Below are positions 25,494 through 39,300 of a DNA stretch of 64,000 nt, one piece after another. Under the pieces are notes generated by a model that was not told the DNA's origin, did no database searches, and was given only the letters and a program-made list of their open reading frames with translations. The DNA lies in contig JAUFSD010000014.1 of the NCBI GenBank assembly GCA_033030425.1, positions 248,001 through 312,000 of the forward strand, in the 5' to 3' direction. The stretch comes from Verpa conica. Its lineage: Eukaryota > Ascomycota > Pezizomycetes > Pezizales > Morchellaceae. A program made the translations under genes and the position numbers. The first letter of the stretch is position 1. Every line of letters starts with the position of its first letter.

Positions 25494-26434
25494 CTGGGGG
25501 ATACCACGGCAGGAGGGTCGCTTTCTAGGGAGTGGCTCTGTTTGAGATTAGAAATGGTTCTAGTAACTGCAATAAAAACTCATCGGAAGTACCATAAGTA
25601 CTCAATAAATTCACTATCTCCACCTATAGATATTAAGCACGGACTAGATAGAATGAGGCTCGGCCGAGGCTATGGCATAAAGCTGAATGATCTCCTGTGG
25701 GTCGTGGGTTTGCTGTATACTGTTGATTCAAGCTAGGACCTCAATATTATTCGTATATGAGGTATCACTTAATCCTAATCTTGAAGCCGAGCCTCATTCT
25801 CTCTAGTCTTGGCTTAACATGTCTTTAGCCGGAGATAGCGAACTTATCGAGTAAATAAATTGGTAAAACATCTGTGCTACAGAGAGCTATGGGGCCTAGA
25901 CTCGGGCGTCTATCCACTCAGAGGGCAGGGCAGTCTGCTTGTTCACAGTATTACCCTAACCTAGGAAATCAAGACCTTATTTGTAGGAGGCCAAAAACCC
26001 ATACCTCGCTCCACTCTGATATGGTTTTGACCTACGGAAAAGGGGTAGTAAACGACAAACTATGAGATATGTACTTACCCACCATCCTCGGTGGGGGCGG
26101 AACAATTCACGGGGAATAATTTTGGAATGCACGATTGCAGTGTTCCACGTTCGTGTGGAGTGGGTTGCCTCCTTATAGAAGGAGTAGATAATTTGTGTAA
26201 ATGCGTGACGAGTGTTGGTAGAGAAGAAAAAAGGAACACATCTCAAGCTTTAGATATAGTCAGCCAAGACAGCACACCCCTGTCGCCTCCGTTGACTTCT
26301 TTTGGCCTAGTCAGCTATGTGAGTAATTACCTTACCGGAACAACATACTAGCAAACAAGGGGGTGCGTATGTACGCATGCATAAGCACAACCGTGTATCT
26401 TGGGATGATGCTCAGTAATATACTGTGTTCGGTA

Positions 26435-26590
26435 GTAGAAGCTTTCTGGACCTCTATAAAAATGGGATTAATAGCTTGTTATTTACTTTATTAGAGGTTG
26501 CTAGGTGGATTTGAACTTTTAAGACACCTCCGTGCGTACCCCTGTTTTCTGGTTCCTTTCGGGTACATTGTCGATCTACAAGGTGAGTCC
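26435..26590. repeat. Diverged dispersed repeat, copy 1
   Basis: This segment aligns by eye with 56305-56450: TAGAAGCTT, CTATAAAA, TGGGA, then GATTTGAACTT, AGACACC, CCGTGC and TACCCC occur in the same order and spacing in both. Substitutions are spread throughout, consistent with an old transposable-element copy. The TATA-like box could belong to an LTR or to an internal promoter. Confidence 0.6.
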
Positions 26591-27621
26591 CGATAGTAGT
26601 GTATAACATTGCCAAGTCAAAAAGAAAATTCGTGGCACAAGTTACATAAACTACAGCGACTACCAAAAAATACCAGGGAACCAAAAATTAATGTGGCTAA
26701 TGACACTACTGGAGTCTCCATTGGAGAGTAATATGATAGAATTTTCTACTATTGTAAGCCTCATTCGCTGCCCTAGGAGTAGCTATAGATGACCTTCATA
26801 GTACTACGCCTATAGATATAAGTCATTGGACAGTGGCAGTGGTGGCACCATCTCTCACGCAAAATTATTGGCTGTTTCCTAGGCCAAGCCTATGACCACA
26901 GCCAGGTCCAAAGACTTACCCCGCAGGCGTGGTACAGTTAACAGTTGGCGGGTATCCCTATTGGATTCTTGAAAAACAGGCCATTGTTTTCGTGATCTAC
27001 ATATTGATTTTAGCTCTCATGACAAGTTCTAGAATTGCCTACAAAAAAGATTCACGTGGATAAGAATTTACGCCATACTTCGGGATTGAGAGCTGTACTT
27101 CCCTAATCAAGAGTACGAAAATCATATAGTTATGGCTGTGAGTAATGGGGATAAGACTATGATTTAATCCGATCACCATGGTGTTTCTTGACCGAGTTGC
27201 TCTATAGGGAATGAATACATGTTCTATAGCGGAGCATACCGCATCAACTGGGGAGAACGAAAATTGCACTTGAAGGTCCAAAGAAAGTGTGGCTGGAAGA
27301 TCTTACTAGGAGTAGCTTAGTATCTGCAGTTTTCACCACTTGATACACATTTTACTCGGTTTTCTTTGCTATATTGGGGATCGTGGCTGCCTTTTTATGA
27401 TTAAATATTTGGGCTTGTTTCGCCACTTCTTATTTCAACCACTAAGTGCAATTTTCGTTCTCCCCAATTAATGCGGTATTACCCTCTTGGTTGAACCTGG
27501 AGAGTCATAAGCACTGACTCTTTGTTTTGTTTTTTTCTTTTTTTACTCATTAAGCATACGTATCCTTCCAGCTTGATGAGCATTGGGATTTACAAAGTGA
27601 TATGCACTTTATGACTAACCA

Positions 27622-27745
27622 CCTATATGTACTAGTGATGCCGATAGATCAGCCCGTCATACGATCTATCTTCGGTGAGAAAGATAATCTTACCACTAAA
27701 GATGAATCACATGACGGGCTGATCTATCGATCGCTAGTGCATATT
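27622..27745. repeat. Inverted-repeat (foldback/MITE-like) element
   Basis: A perfect 19-bp inverted repeat (CGATAGATCAGCCCGTCAT at 27642-27660 and its complement at 27711-27729) is separated by 50 bp. The complementarity extends outward imperfectly (left TACTAGTGATGC, right GATCGCTAGTGCATA), giving arms of about 35-40 bp. A non-autonomous DNA element is most likely; a hairpin RNA is possible. No clear target-site duplication was found. Confidence 0.7.
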
Positions 27746-30700
27746 ATTGGCTAGGTGCACGTGGTGGCGTCACGGTAATAAATCCATCAAGTCATACAGC
27801 GTAGTCATTTAATTGGCCGTAATTTCTTCTGACCTAGTAATTACGGTAGTTACATATGATAATATGCGAAGTGTAAATTCATATCTAGTACAGTAGTACG
27901 AGTCTAGCCCCGCATCTATATACGAAAAGCAAATTCTCTTCCTATCTCCGAACATTAATAATTTATAGGGCTTTGTGCTCCCTATAATGCGTAATTTTAG
28001 TTGATTATAGTTAATGTTTTAAATTATAGACATTGCTTAAAAATTGGGGCTGGCCTGAGCTAGAATCACCTTAGTCTAAGAGGATATATATATAGTGGGC
28101 GAACCCGAGAGATGTTTGCACCAACTAAATTTCTCAGCTTGTAGAGTTATATCGTTACCTCTCATCGGACTAATATTCAATTACATTTATCTGCTTGATA
28201 AACGGGTGTAGCGAAATAAAACTACCACTTGGTTTTTTCTTACTATTTAGTCATAGAAAATCACTCGAATTTGAGTCAACATAACTGTTGTTTTAACTGC
28301 TGAATTGATTGTCTAAGAGAGGTGGAGAGATATGACGATATATCCTCCAGCAAAGAGAAAACCCTAAACCCCAATATGGGCTGCCTGCCCTAGATCCTCA
28401 AACATATCAAATAGAAATACACGTGACTCATAGATGAAACAGAGCATCGGATATCCTTATTAGGAAGCATCTACAACAATAACCTTTTTAGTTTGAATGA
28501 ATGAATGAACAGCCTTTTCAGTTTGAAATATTGAGTATATATACAAGGAGCTAAACTAATATGTATAGCAGATAAAGCTTCAAGTAGACTTTGCTTATCG
28601 GACTACATATAGTGGTTCTCCCCAGATATTATACATAGGTTTCTGAAAAAGATACATTCCATAACAAAACGATAATTCCCAATCCCATATATACCCTTAG
28701 CTTTACCCTCAATGTATTGAACCTAGCCATATATGCTTTCTTTCAGCTACATAGATTGATATGATACATAAAAGTGACTTATCAGAGCCGATTCCTTAAA
28801 ATTTCATAAGCATGCAATAATTAGCTGTTAAAGATCGATCGGGGTATTTAAATTTAAATTATTAGTATAAGGAACTCCAGAAATTTTTCATAACTACATG
28901 TGACCCCAAACTACATGTACTTCCTAGTGGTCTAGAATTGACATGACTCCCGGACTGCTTTTCCTCCAATAAACATACTTTTCCTAACCGCTCCCAGGCA
29001 TCTAATCAGAATTGCTATATATGTAATAGATTAGGCCAGTTATCGAAAATTATGAATATCTCTGGTGTTATGTCGTTGTGATAAAATAAGCTTTGGTGTC
29101 GCTAGGTTGAGCGTTTAATCACTTTCACGCACCCTACTTCCTATAAGCACCCTGGTAGCTTTCACGCACCCAGAATAATGACTACCAGAAATCCTATTTT
29201 CACGAGAAATGTCTCATTCAGATCGCTAGTATATGTGAAATTCTCGTATGATTTCGGTATTTCTATTTTTCTCATACATGCTGATTCACACTAAGTTTAC
29301 ATCCCCCCCAAAAAGACCCCTATAAAGTTTGATAACCTTGGTGGATAACCTGAAGTCTATTTTTCCCTATGGGAGTCTGAAAATTGTTTTACCGAACGGT
29401 CAAGACCCCAGTAGAAAAAGGTATTGATAAGCCCGTCTCTGTTTTCAAATATATTTCTTTAGAACCTCAGCTATCCTCACCATCTTCCGACCGAAGAGAA
29501 GGCTTCTCGGAGGAACCTAGATAGTAGAATCGGATACCACCACCATACCGGCCACTAGCTGGTATATACCACTTATCTCAATATAGCAAGTGAAATGACG
29601 TATATCGCCACCTAGTCCTATATTTTGACCTTCCACGCTAGATTCAATTGAATCAATCAGGATGCGTACGGGGTTTGATATCCCCGAAATCCATTAAATC
29701 TCGCACCTGGCTTTCTACGCAACGCTTAAGCCTAGGACTCCCAACCTCGGGTATACGGATCTAACACCAGGCGAGCCAAGAGCTGAAAGGATTCTGGTAC
29801 TTCGGGTCTATATATATTGATAGCTAACAGCCATCACACCACTAAAAACAAGCCTTAATTTAGTACCGCATTAACGGGACTCACGAGAAAGCCAATAGAA
29901 CGGGGAAGACCCAACCTTCTACTAGTCACACGTGGGCTACCGTCTTCCTGGGTATGTATTTTGTAGTAGATGCGCTGAGAAAGCCGACTTTTAGGGAAAC
30001 CCCCCCCGTTAGGTGGACACAGGGAAGCACCCTGTAAAATCCATAGAACGCACGATCCACCGCGACCCGGGGGGACAAATCCTGTGGTTTGGATTAACCA
30101 CTTAGGAAGCGTAGAATTAAAAAAAAAAAAAAAAAAAAAAACCTAACCACCTCCGATCGGCTTCCGGTAGAACAGACGGTATAATCGTGCCGAACTACAA
30201 GCTCTTGCGCGATCAAAAGTCATCTGAGACTTCGGGGGTCGGGATCCGAGACCTGGGGCTTGAGTGATTCTGGAAAGTCCGGATTATTCTAAGTATATCT
30301 TCCATGCTCGGTAAGCGGTCCTGTCGCTGCTGGTCGGTATCTCTAGACTGTTGTAGAATAGAAGAAAGGAAGGGTTCCCTAAGGTAGTCTGATGCCGGGC
30401 TTATCATTCGGCATGCTATTCGAGATTAATCTATGGTTTGTTAGGATTAAGTCTAGCATTCTTGTTAGTGTATATGTATTTTATTGTATATTCGTCCGCT
30501 AGAAGGTGTAAATAGATGTTTTTCTAATGTTGAAGGCTCGAGTGAGATATCCTAGTGACTTCACTACTTGGTCAATAGCTCCTCACGAAATACTCCACCT
30601 CTCATCAGGTGTTCCGGCCGTGAATGCACCACAACAGAGAAAGAAGTTCGTTTCACTTTTGGACCCATTATTAGAACGAGGCTTTGTGTTATCTATTGTC

Positions 30701-33700
30701 AATTAAAGTAATAAAAAAATCCAAGGCCGATAGGGGCAAAATTCTGCCTTGAAATTCTTTGTTCTTCGGTTTGAACTGTATCACTATCCATAGGAGACTA
30801 TTCTAAACCTTAAAATGTCAGCTTTTTTTTTAAAAAAAAATCCCTTTTACAAACTTGCAGGTGATATAATTCAACATAGACTTACTGTTAGATATGTTCC
30901 ATGTGTATCTCTATCTGAATATTATGGACTTAGGGGTTGCACCGTTTCACTGTTCAATAATAAAGGACGAGGTCAAGATTTCTCAAGAATGTATAGGGAC
31001 ATCAAGCCGGTTATTTTCTTGCCCAGAATTCTAAAAAAGCGGATGAATAAGTTCCTTTCAATAAACAATATATCGTTAACCAATATACTAATGAACGTAT
31101 ACAGAAGGTTCCACCGTCTGGTAATCACCCCTGACCGACATAATGCATCCCTTATATAGACACAATAGTGATTACCGACAGATTTCACCACGGCTTTGCC
31201 CATTCGGGTGATTCACCTGTCAGTTTCGCAAAAATAATTTGTCAGTATCGTACGACTTGCGAGATCGAGAGTGATACCCCATGTCTTGAAAGGGGAAAGA
31301 AAGAGAGAGAGAGAGAGAGAAAAAAAAGGACCAATATAGATCAACCCTCCAAAAAGTCACAAAGAAAAACGGGTAAGATTAGATGGTTAGGTTTAATACG
31401 AGAAGGTAATTTAGTTGAAGTAACCAAAATAGAAAAGAAAAAAAAGGTCGAGTCTAATTATTCTTCACAACACGGACCCCCCCCCCATTATACTAACTAT
31501 ATGACCTAGCTATAGACACGTGACTAGGAATAGGTTTGTCGGTTACGAACTTTTTTTGTTTTTACTTATTTTTGTTCACCCCCTGTCCCCTAAGAGGAAA
31601 AAATTTTGTAAAGGCGGGTTGTCCGTACCTTACTTCTCGCTAGAGTAAGTAGTACCTGTAAGACCCTGTGGGATCATGTGGTCAATGGAAAGGGGGAGCC
31701 ACCCCGGGGGGGCTCCGTCGGTTTGTTTTCCGGCGAGGGATGTTCTATTCACGCTACTTCAACTATAGCGATAGACTTGTCTTGACATATTCTTTTCGTT
31801 CGGCCGTTTTCCTGGACGGTGTGAACTATAGAATATATCTAAACATAGCGCCCTTCTGGAAAGATTATCTCCCGGATGTGCAATCTATTTTGTAGTTGGA
31901 AAATCCAATCAAGACAAAGTGCATGTCTAGCCGTGTTCTAGGCCAGGAATGCATCTCCCCCCCCCCCCAGAACAGACCAGATGAACCATCAAAATGTCCA
32001 ATTACTGAGTAAGGTGGGAAGGAAATTTGAAGATGACTAGCTTAAAAGCCAATGACCAAGGAAAATAGCTTTTGAGCCCAAGTACATTGTAACGTCGTAC
32101 GGCCTTTTGGGCAACGTGTTGATTTTCAATAAGCCATGATCAATCACACAGAGTTTTGGTCAAGGGATTCTCTCTCCCCTTTCTTCGTCATTGTTGTTTG
32201 TAAGTCTAGATTTGACGTTCTTGGATTCCGCTGCAACCCGGGACGACCAGCTTAACTGTCACCGCGTAATATCTGTACCACACAAGGTACCTCAGAGACT
32301 CCTGTCGCGTGCCATAAAAATATCCAATCAAGGGAGAGCTGCATCATCCTTGCGACTTGGTGCTGGGCCGGGATTTTTGGGAAAGCCAAGATGCGCATCA
32401 CCTTGACTTAAAATCGTGGCTGGCAGAGAGAGAGATTGTTACTGTGTGGCTCGATAGCCGAGCCAAAACCCTGTATCCTTTTCTTGTTACCTCTAGGTAC
32501 TACCTGGGTTGCTTTCGGTATCTCCCATGCTCATGGTCTTAATAGGTATTCTAAAATGGAAATCTGGATCACATCCCGTGTAGGGAGCACGAACCTACGG
32601 TGGGTCAGATCCAGCAACAACATAGCATAGACCGGCACTTTGACCCATCCACTCTCCAACTGTGTGATTTCAGAGACTTCTATAAACCCTAAATATATAG
32701 CATATGTTATAGCATAAATACATCGAACTCTATTCTAACGTTTGTCGCTCACAATTTCCGGTTACGTAATGAATGGGTGATAAACCCACGTATCCGGCCT
32801 TGGGCCAGTATTCTGCCACCCTCGAAATTTAGCCAAGAAACAAATCTTCCATCGACGATGGACGTCCTTTCTCGCTCAAGAGCGGCGTACCGGTTTGTAT
32901 AGCCGGCCACATTACGATGATGGTTCCGAACCCAAGCCACGGTCGGCCCCGTAGCACCAAGTTAATAACTCCTCTGATCAACCAGTTCCCTGATTAGGTA
33001 AAGACCGTCCCAGCGTTTAAACTGGCACATGTCACCATTTACCTTAGAAGAGATTTTCGGAATGGCTCTCTGTCTGTGCACAGGCTGGGCTTCTAACTCC
33101 CCACAAAAATCAAGGGGTTCTTGGGGGCAAAACCAGTTGGAAACATGTTTCTTGGAGCAGAATTTCCGACCTTAAACATCCCGTGATTATCGGGAAACCG
33201 TTTTGTTCAAGCCTAGTGCACCCCCCTATGTAAGAATTTCCGCAGGAGGAAAGGACCTGTGGTTTTATACCCGCAATCTTGCTTTACCAATAGTATTCAA
33301 GAGTGCGATGCGTGCGCCACAAACCTGCGGCGGGAATGATCTGCTTTGCGTCGATTGGTTGGTGGAGAATTACTTTGCTGACCGCATCGGTGCTGGGGTC
33401 GCGTGGCATTCAGGAACTGACTGCATCTCTCAGGTCTACAGGGAAATAAACTCACAAAAGACAGGCTCCAGTAGAGTACGGGAGTCGGCCAGGGCTTTAT
33501 TTGCAGAATTGCCCCCTTCATCTTATATACGAGGGACTAGACAAATACAGGATGCTCGAACCTCAAAAGGTACGCGCCAGCGTTTCGGAGCCAGAAATGA
33601 CGTCGATTTCAAAAGCCCGGCATACTTAGGCCGGGCTCTTTACTCGCGCGAGCCAAAATAGGGAGACGTTAGAAATGCTTAGCAACTTTACCCTTATCCA

Positions 33701-34975
33701 CGATCATAAATCCTGGGGCAAATTAATGAAGCACGGATATATGGATTCCGTGATGGCATTGTACCCGTAGTTATTCGAGGAATGAACTTGGGGGGTGGGA
33801 AGGGGGTTGTTTGTCCAGAAAGAATAAGCGGATGTACCGTCTGACCTTAGGCTCTTATAATCCTATCAAGACTTGTTTGTTCCGCCCTACTGGAGCTGAC
33901 ATTCCCCCTTTGTAATTAATGTTTCGATGTTATTTCCAAGATTTGGTAAAACGGTTTTTGTTTGTTACCTCATCACAAGAGGCATTGAAGTGGAGTTTTG
34001 TTTCAGATTCCCTTCGATATCGGGTATTCCTATCATAGCCAGAGGACGCAGAGAGTGCACAAAAGCAATCTAAACGAAGTGTGTGCTGAACTCACTCTGG
34101 TTCGCCCGTGTCAGCACCTCCAAGACGTTAGTAGAGGCATCTTAAGACAGGTATCACCATGCACCACCAGAGGCGAAAAAAAACTTGCCAGGTCAGGAAA
34201 AAGTAAAGAAATCTGGTTAGAACCGACATGTGCGCCAAATTAGGACTATTACCGATATCGCAAATACATATTGCCTCCGCTTCCCTCTGAGCGGGTTGTC
34301 TAAGTTTGCCCAAAGAACCTTGCCCGCGTGAACCACTCACTACCGCTAAATACTTATTTACCGGCGCAGCATTTCCACTTTACGCTCCCCAAGCCGACCA
34401 TTCCCCGTACATATTCTGCTGCTACTGTAGAAAGGACGTCTTTCATGCCCTTTCCTGCACCCTAGGTTGCGTTCCCATCCTCAGTCGCTCGTTTTGCACA
34501 GGCTGCCACTTTCGTTAAGAATTCTCCGAAACTTCCCCAGGCCGGTGCTGTATCAACGGGAACTAGCATTAAGGGCAGCGGTGGTAGCAGCGTGGAGACA
34601 CTACGAGTAGCAGAAGAAACCTTGCATCTCCCTGGAAATTAGAGGAAGCATTCCCCCGCAACACAGCAGCAGGAGTATCCCGATCTTCCATTCCCGGGCT
34701 GTCACCTCTCTCCGCACTAATTCCTTGGAAAGAGGGTCCTACGACTTTTGTTTCTTTTTCCCCCGTCTTTCTTCTTCTCTTCCGGTTGTCACCATCACTC
34801 TCTCTTTCTGCCCCAACTAGTCACTCGTTTACCTAGAGAGCTGTTCAACCCGAGTGAGAATTAAGAGGTTATCATTGACGACATCCCTCCTGCTCTCCTC
34901 AATTATCACACCACACTCTCACCACTCTCGTTATCTACCTTTCGCTCAGAATATTAAAATCCACAGTCGTTAAAG

Positions 34976-36317
34976 ATGATTGTACGAGTGGCAACCCTTT
35001 TTGGTGCAGCAGCTTTCATGCTCGCTCCCTTCCTAGTAGCAGGTAATTACCAATCACTTTGTCCTACACCAATGCGTTGCTGCTGGCTCGGCTTTAGATC
35101 TCTAATGCATTCTGACATCTGTTGCAACCTCTAGCCGACTGTGAATGTGGCTACTCTGTAAACAAGACAACCGATACCGATTACTCTGTTTTCACTGACC
35201 TTCTCGAGTCTGATTTCACCACTCTTACAAACATCACAAAAGATACCGATTGGGTTGTTCAGGCGTGGGAGGTTGACAAAGTTGCCTCAAAAGGCCCATA
35301 TGGACGCAAAACAGAACCTAGCAACGTTATCTCGAATCCAGCAAAAACTGCAAATTCTACAGAGGGGCTCAATGGCGATCAGGCTGGATTGGAATTGTAT
35401 GTGAGAAAACCTGGGCCTGATCAGGACTATATTAGCGTTTCGGAGGTGGATTCAAGGAGAACGGATATGCAATATGGAAGCTTTAGGGCGGGGATCAAAG
35501 CCACAGATATTGATGGTACCTGTGGAGCGTTTTTTTGGTATGTCGCTACCCCCCCGGTCTTCGATCTTGAACGCCTGACCCGATTTTTAACGTAATTTTT
35601 TGTAAAGGTACTTGAATGATACCCAAGAGATCGATATGGAGTTTCTCTCAGCACAAATTAACCAGACGGACTCCCTCGTCAACCTCGTTCTTCACTCTGC
35701 TCTCACCGAAAGTCATGGAGGTGATGCTAAAGGCACCCCCACCTACAAAGTCATTCCTCTACCGTTCGATTCGGCAGTAGAAGTTCATGAATACCGTTTT
35801 GGTGAGTACATGCTACAGTTTACAAGTATATAAGATTTAGCAAAGCTAACATCAGTCCTCAGACTGGCAACCTGGTAGTGTCAGTTTCTACGCCGACGGA
35901 GTATGGATTGATACCATGAGAGATTCTAAATACGTTCCGCAAGCTGCTGGAAAGATCATTCTCTCGCACTGGTCTAACGGAAACCCCCTGTGGTCTGGTG
36001 GTCCACCTGCTGTAGACACGAAGATGACTGTCTCGTATGTTCAAGCGTATTTCAACTCCTCGGATCCAGCCCGTATACGCGACCACTCAACACGTTGCAT
36101 AGATGCCAGCGCGCCGAACGCGATTTGTCAGATCCCTGATCTGACGGGCCCCCCGACACCTGGATCGGTTACTTTCTTCTCTCAGGCTGCCAACGGAAAC
36201 ATGACAAACAACCAAACTGTGTATGCCAAGGACGCTGCGGAGAATTCAGCTCCAAGGAGAAGTGTTGGAATTGCTACCGCGATTTTGATTGCGGGGATTG
36301 TTGCTTGGGTAGTTTGA
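34976..36317 (+). CDS. GH16-type secreted glycanase, probably GPI-anchored
   Basis: Four exons: 34976-35042, 35135-35537, 35608-35801 and 35863-36317, all GT-AG and in phase, giving 372 aa. An N-terminal signal peptide (VRVATLFGAAAFMLAPFLVA) is followed by DCECGY. The jelly-roll core includes SFRAGIKATDIDGTCGAFFW, and TQEIDMEF carries the GH16 catalytic ExDxE pattern split just after the exon 2/3 junction. W-Q-P-G-S-V-S-F-Y-A-D-G is the usual strand after the third intron. The C-terminus is hydrophobic (VGIATAILIAGIVAWVV) after a Ser/Arg stretch, as in GPI-anchored wall enzymes. GH16 members cleave or transfer beta-1,3(4)-glucans in the wall. Several NxT/NxS sites are visible. The substrate cannot be told from sequence. 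Confidence 0.9.
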
Positions 36318-39300
36318 TCCATCAGCCAATAACTGGTTGATGGATTAATGACTACCTTGTACATTGATACTCCTACTCTTAATACTGTGTGTCATGATCA
36401 GGGGAATTAAATGGGAGCACAGTTGCTCAGATGTGTATATTTTTTCGGATTTACCTTATGGATACGGCTTTGGAGGAAAGAGCGGTATTTTTCTTTTCAT
36501 TTCTTGGTCTCATTTATCGTTTTCCCCCTTTTCAATACCCTTTACTTTTCTGCCCCTGTTCATACTCCGTTTCGCTGCTCATTTTTCATAACTAGGATTG
36601 GGTTGTAGTTTTTATTTTCTAATTTTTCCACGTTTTCCCCGCCGCATTTGATGATTGCATTTCTGTTTTATTTGCCCTCCATACAAACTCCCTCCTGTGC
36701 CTTTTTACGGCGCATCCTCCCCCCTTGGTCCGCATCTAAAACTTTCCGTCATGTCTTCACGAATTTCTCTGTATGTTCAATCACACTGTGGGGTATATAG
36801 AGGTCTCACCATCCCTTGCAGATGAGCGATTTCGGTAGCGCATAAAACGCATGTAGCTTAATAGAGACCTGCGAGTCTCACAAGTCAAATGGATATGCAC
36901 ACCTCGCCAAGAGTGTTCACACATACACACATACGGCTGCCTACGTATACACACAACGCTACGAGTGACTGTGTACTCTAATGTACACACAATTCGCGAT
37001 TTCGTACATCCGTGTGATCATCGGAACTGAGACTTCATACTGATCACCGGACAGCCAATACCATGACTCAATACCAAAAGAAAAAAAGAACCTGTATTGC
37101 AGGAAAGCCACCAGCCCATGGAGGACCTAGTCGATGAACATCGAGGATGAACCGAGGATGGGCAGGGTGGATGGGTATTGAAGATGGGTATTGAAGATTG
37201 TCTGGGGGGAGAACACGGTGATGTACCCGGTACCGCAACGCGCCTATGCCAGGTCAAGAAACAAGCGGAAAGGGCCGAGATGCGGGGTAAGACCCCGTCG
37301 TGCCGCGTTGGTGCTAGCATGTAGGTATTTTGGGAGGAGTCGGTGAGACTGAAATACGAGTGAGGGGTTGTGACGTATGTGGTGGTGATGGTGACCTGTG
37401 GTCATTTTTTTTTTTTTGGTGGTACCGAGAGAGTTACTGTAGGGTTGAGTTGGCCATACTCCCGATCGATCATTGTCATCAGTGGTGTCGGTGGTGGAAC
37501 TTGTCCTTTATCGGATGGGTCCCCCCACCGAAGAATTTCTTCTTTTTGAGATGCCATCGTGGCAGCCCTATTGCTGACACATAAGATTGGGTAGGTAGGA
37601 ATGTGGTTTCCGAATGTGTCTGAATCAGAGTAAAGGCGGCGTGCTGAAAGACATTCCTTTTTTCATGCGCTCCACTTTGATCAATCGAGGTGATGTCTTG
37701 CTTTTTTAGGGGTAGGGGGGGGGGTTGCTATATACGGGTGTGGCTTGGGAATGATATCCTCTGTGGCTGATACATTTTAGCCTGCTGTGAGCATCAAGGA
37801 TCACTCGATGGCGCATAGATACTAGTTTTTGCCGAGCTTGGATACGATATACTCCGCGGGGATGTCCGATCACCCTAGGACTTCTAGAAATTAAGCGTAA
37901 AATTGGATACACAGATATAGAAGCTGCTGGGATGTTTAGAATATAGTGTTTTCTCGGTTCTAATTGTTTGCCGGCATATTATACCGGTAGGATACTTTAT
38001 AATTTTGAGGAATGCCATGGGAATTTTTTTTTAAGGGAAGGAGGCTGCTGAAACTCTACTTGTAGCCGATAAAGTGGTTATTGGCGTTTTTGACACTTTT
38101 GACAGTTGACACAATTCCGGATGCGGGTTCTTTTGGTGGTTTAGGATAGCGACATCGATTAAGAGGTTCTTCGGAGAGTTACATAAAGCTTAGGACCGCA
38201 GTCTCATTCATACAGTCAATTGTTCGAGGTAGACAAAGAGAGCCCAAAAATGTTTTCTAGCTACCACATATTTATCTTTAGATTAATTGGTTAACGGCTG
38301 TTTCTGGGGTAGGCTCTTTTCGGCATCAACAACCCTGTCTCACGCAGGATCACTCGACCGTCACCAGAACCCCCAACACCAACAACCCTGGTCTGCTTGA
38401 TAGGCTAGGGGGCTCCCAACTACTACATAGTGCAATCACCTTATTGTTCGTATCAATATCTGAAATTACCAAGTTGGGTAGTGATTCTCACTTATATTAA
38501 TTGCATCGACCCATAGAATACTAAAAGCCGTTATGCAAGGTAATCTATTATCGTTTATATATTGCCTACTATGCTACGTTGTTCCTCTGTTAAGGTTATT
38601 TTTTTGTCCCTTGGATTTAACCTCTTTCTACCACAAGATCGCCTAAGTTCTTGGCTCTCGGTATAGGCTGTATTTTGTGAGCCGCCACTCAGAGCAATGG
38701 GCTATCCAGATGCCGTATTCAGTATGAGATTTCCTCTGTGTGCGATTCTATGGTTGTACCCGGTTTGTTGCGCTAGCGGCTAAGCATCGGCTTATCAACG
38801 GCACACAGCTGGCTCTGTTTACTAATCAAGAGCACTGATCCGGCCAGTTCCAAAAATACCTAACAGCCAGCCGTGCCCGGATAAGCCGATAACAGTAGCC
38901 TTGTCGGGTATCTCCCTGTTTGAGCCTCTAGCCCGATAAAGGTCCCCGCTGTCAATAGGGTTAGTTTCTTGGTAGCGAGAACATGATCTGTCGAGCGGAC
39001 ATGAAGTCAATGCTTATATTATTTTTTTTTTGGACCTGATTATCAATTGTTGGGGCTTGCACGAGCTGAAGTTTCTTGTTGAATTCCTCTTCCTCTTCCA
39101 AGGTTGAGGAGCGTCTTCCGAGGCGTGGGGATATACTGAGGGAGGGAGGGGGGGGGAACTCACACACAGTACGAAAATCATCCTCTCTCTAGATATTCCC
39201 TCACCATCGGACTGCCGATATCCGGACTTTTGAAGTTTTTGTAGTTGGCCTTTTCGCTGGATTATAGTGTGGTTGGTTCTTACATGGACCAGAGTGAATA

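Larger units (their letters stand above)
25494..34975. other. 9.5-kb AT-rich gene desert with repeat remnants
   Basis: No gene is supported. I see a diverged dispersed repeat (26435-26590), an inverted-repeat element (27622-27745), a 20-plus A run at 30119-30140 and a GA-rich tract near 31303-31327. A 152-codon open frame at 33203-33661 has no recognisable motif. 32.1-34.5 kb is less AT-rich than its surroundings and could be an old insertion or decayed gene. The last 400 bp would include the GH16 promoter and CT-rich leader (34740-34975). Confidence 0.5.

Noticed and set aside
26505..26515. GTTCAAATC box B-like motif on the minus strand, also in the 56.3-kb repeat copy
   Set aside because: The flanks do not form a T-arm in either copy, so this is not treated as a tRNA.
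30213..30407. 64-codon minus-strand frame (MEDILRIIRTF...)
   Set aside because: Short, without convincing exon boundaries or family; kept out of the gene list.
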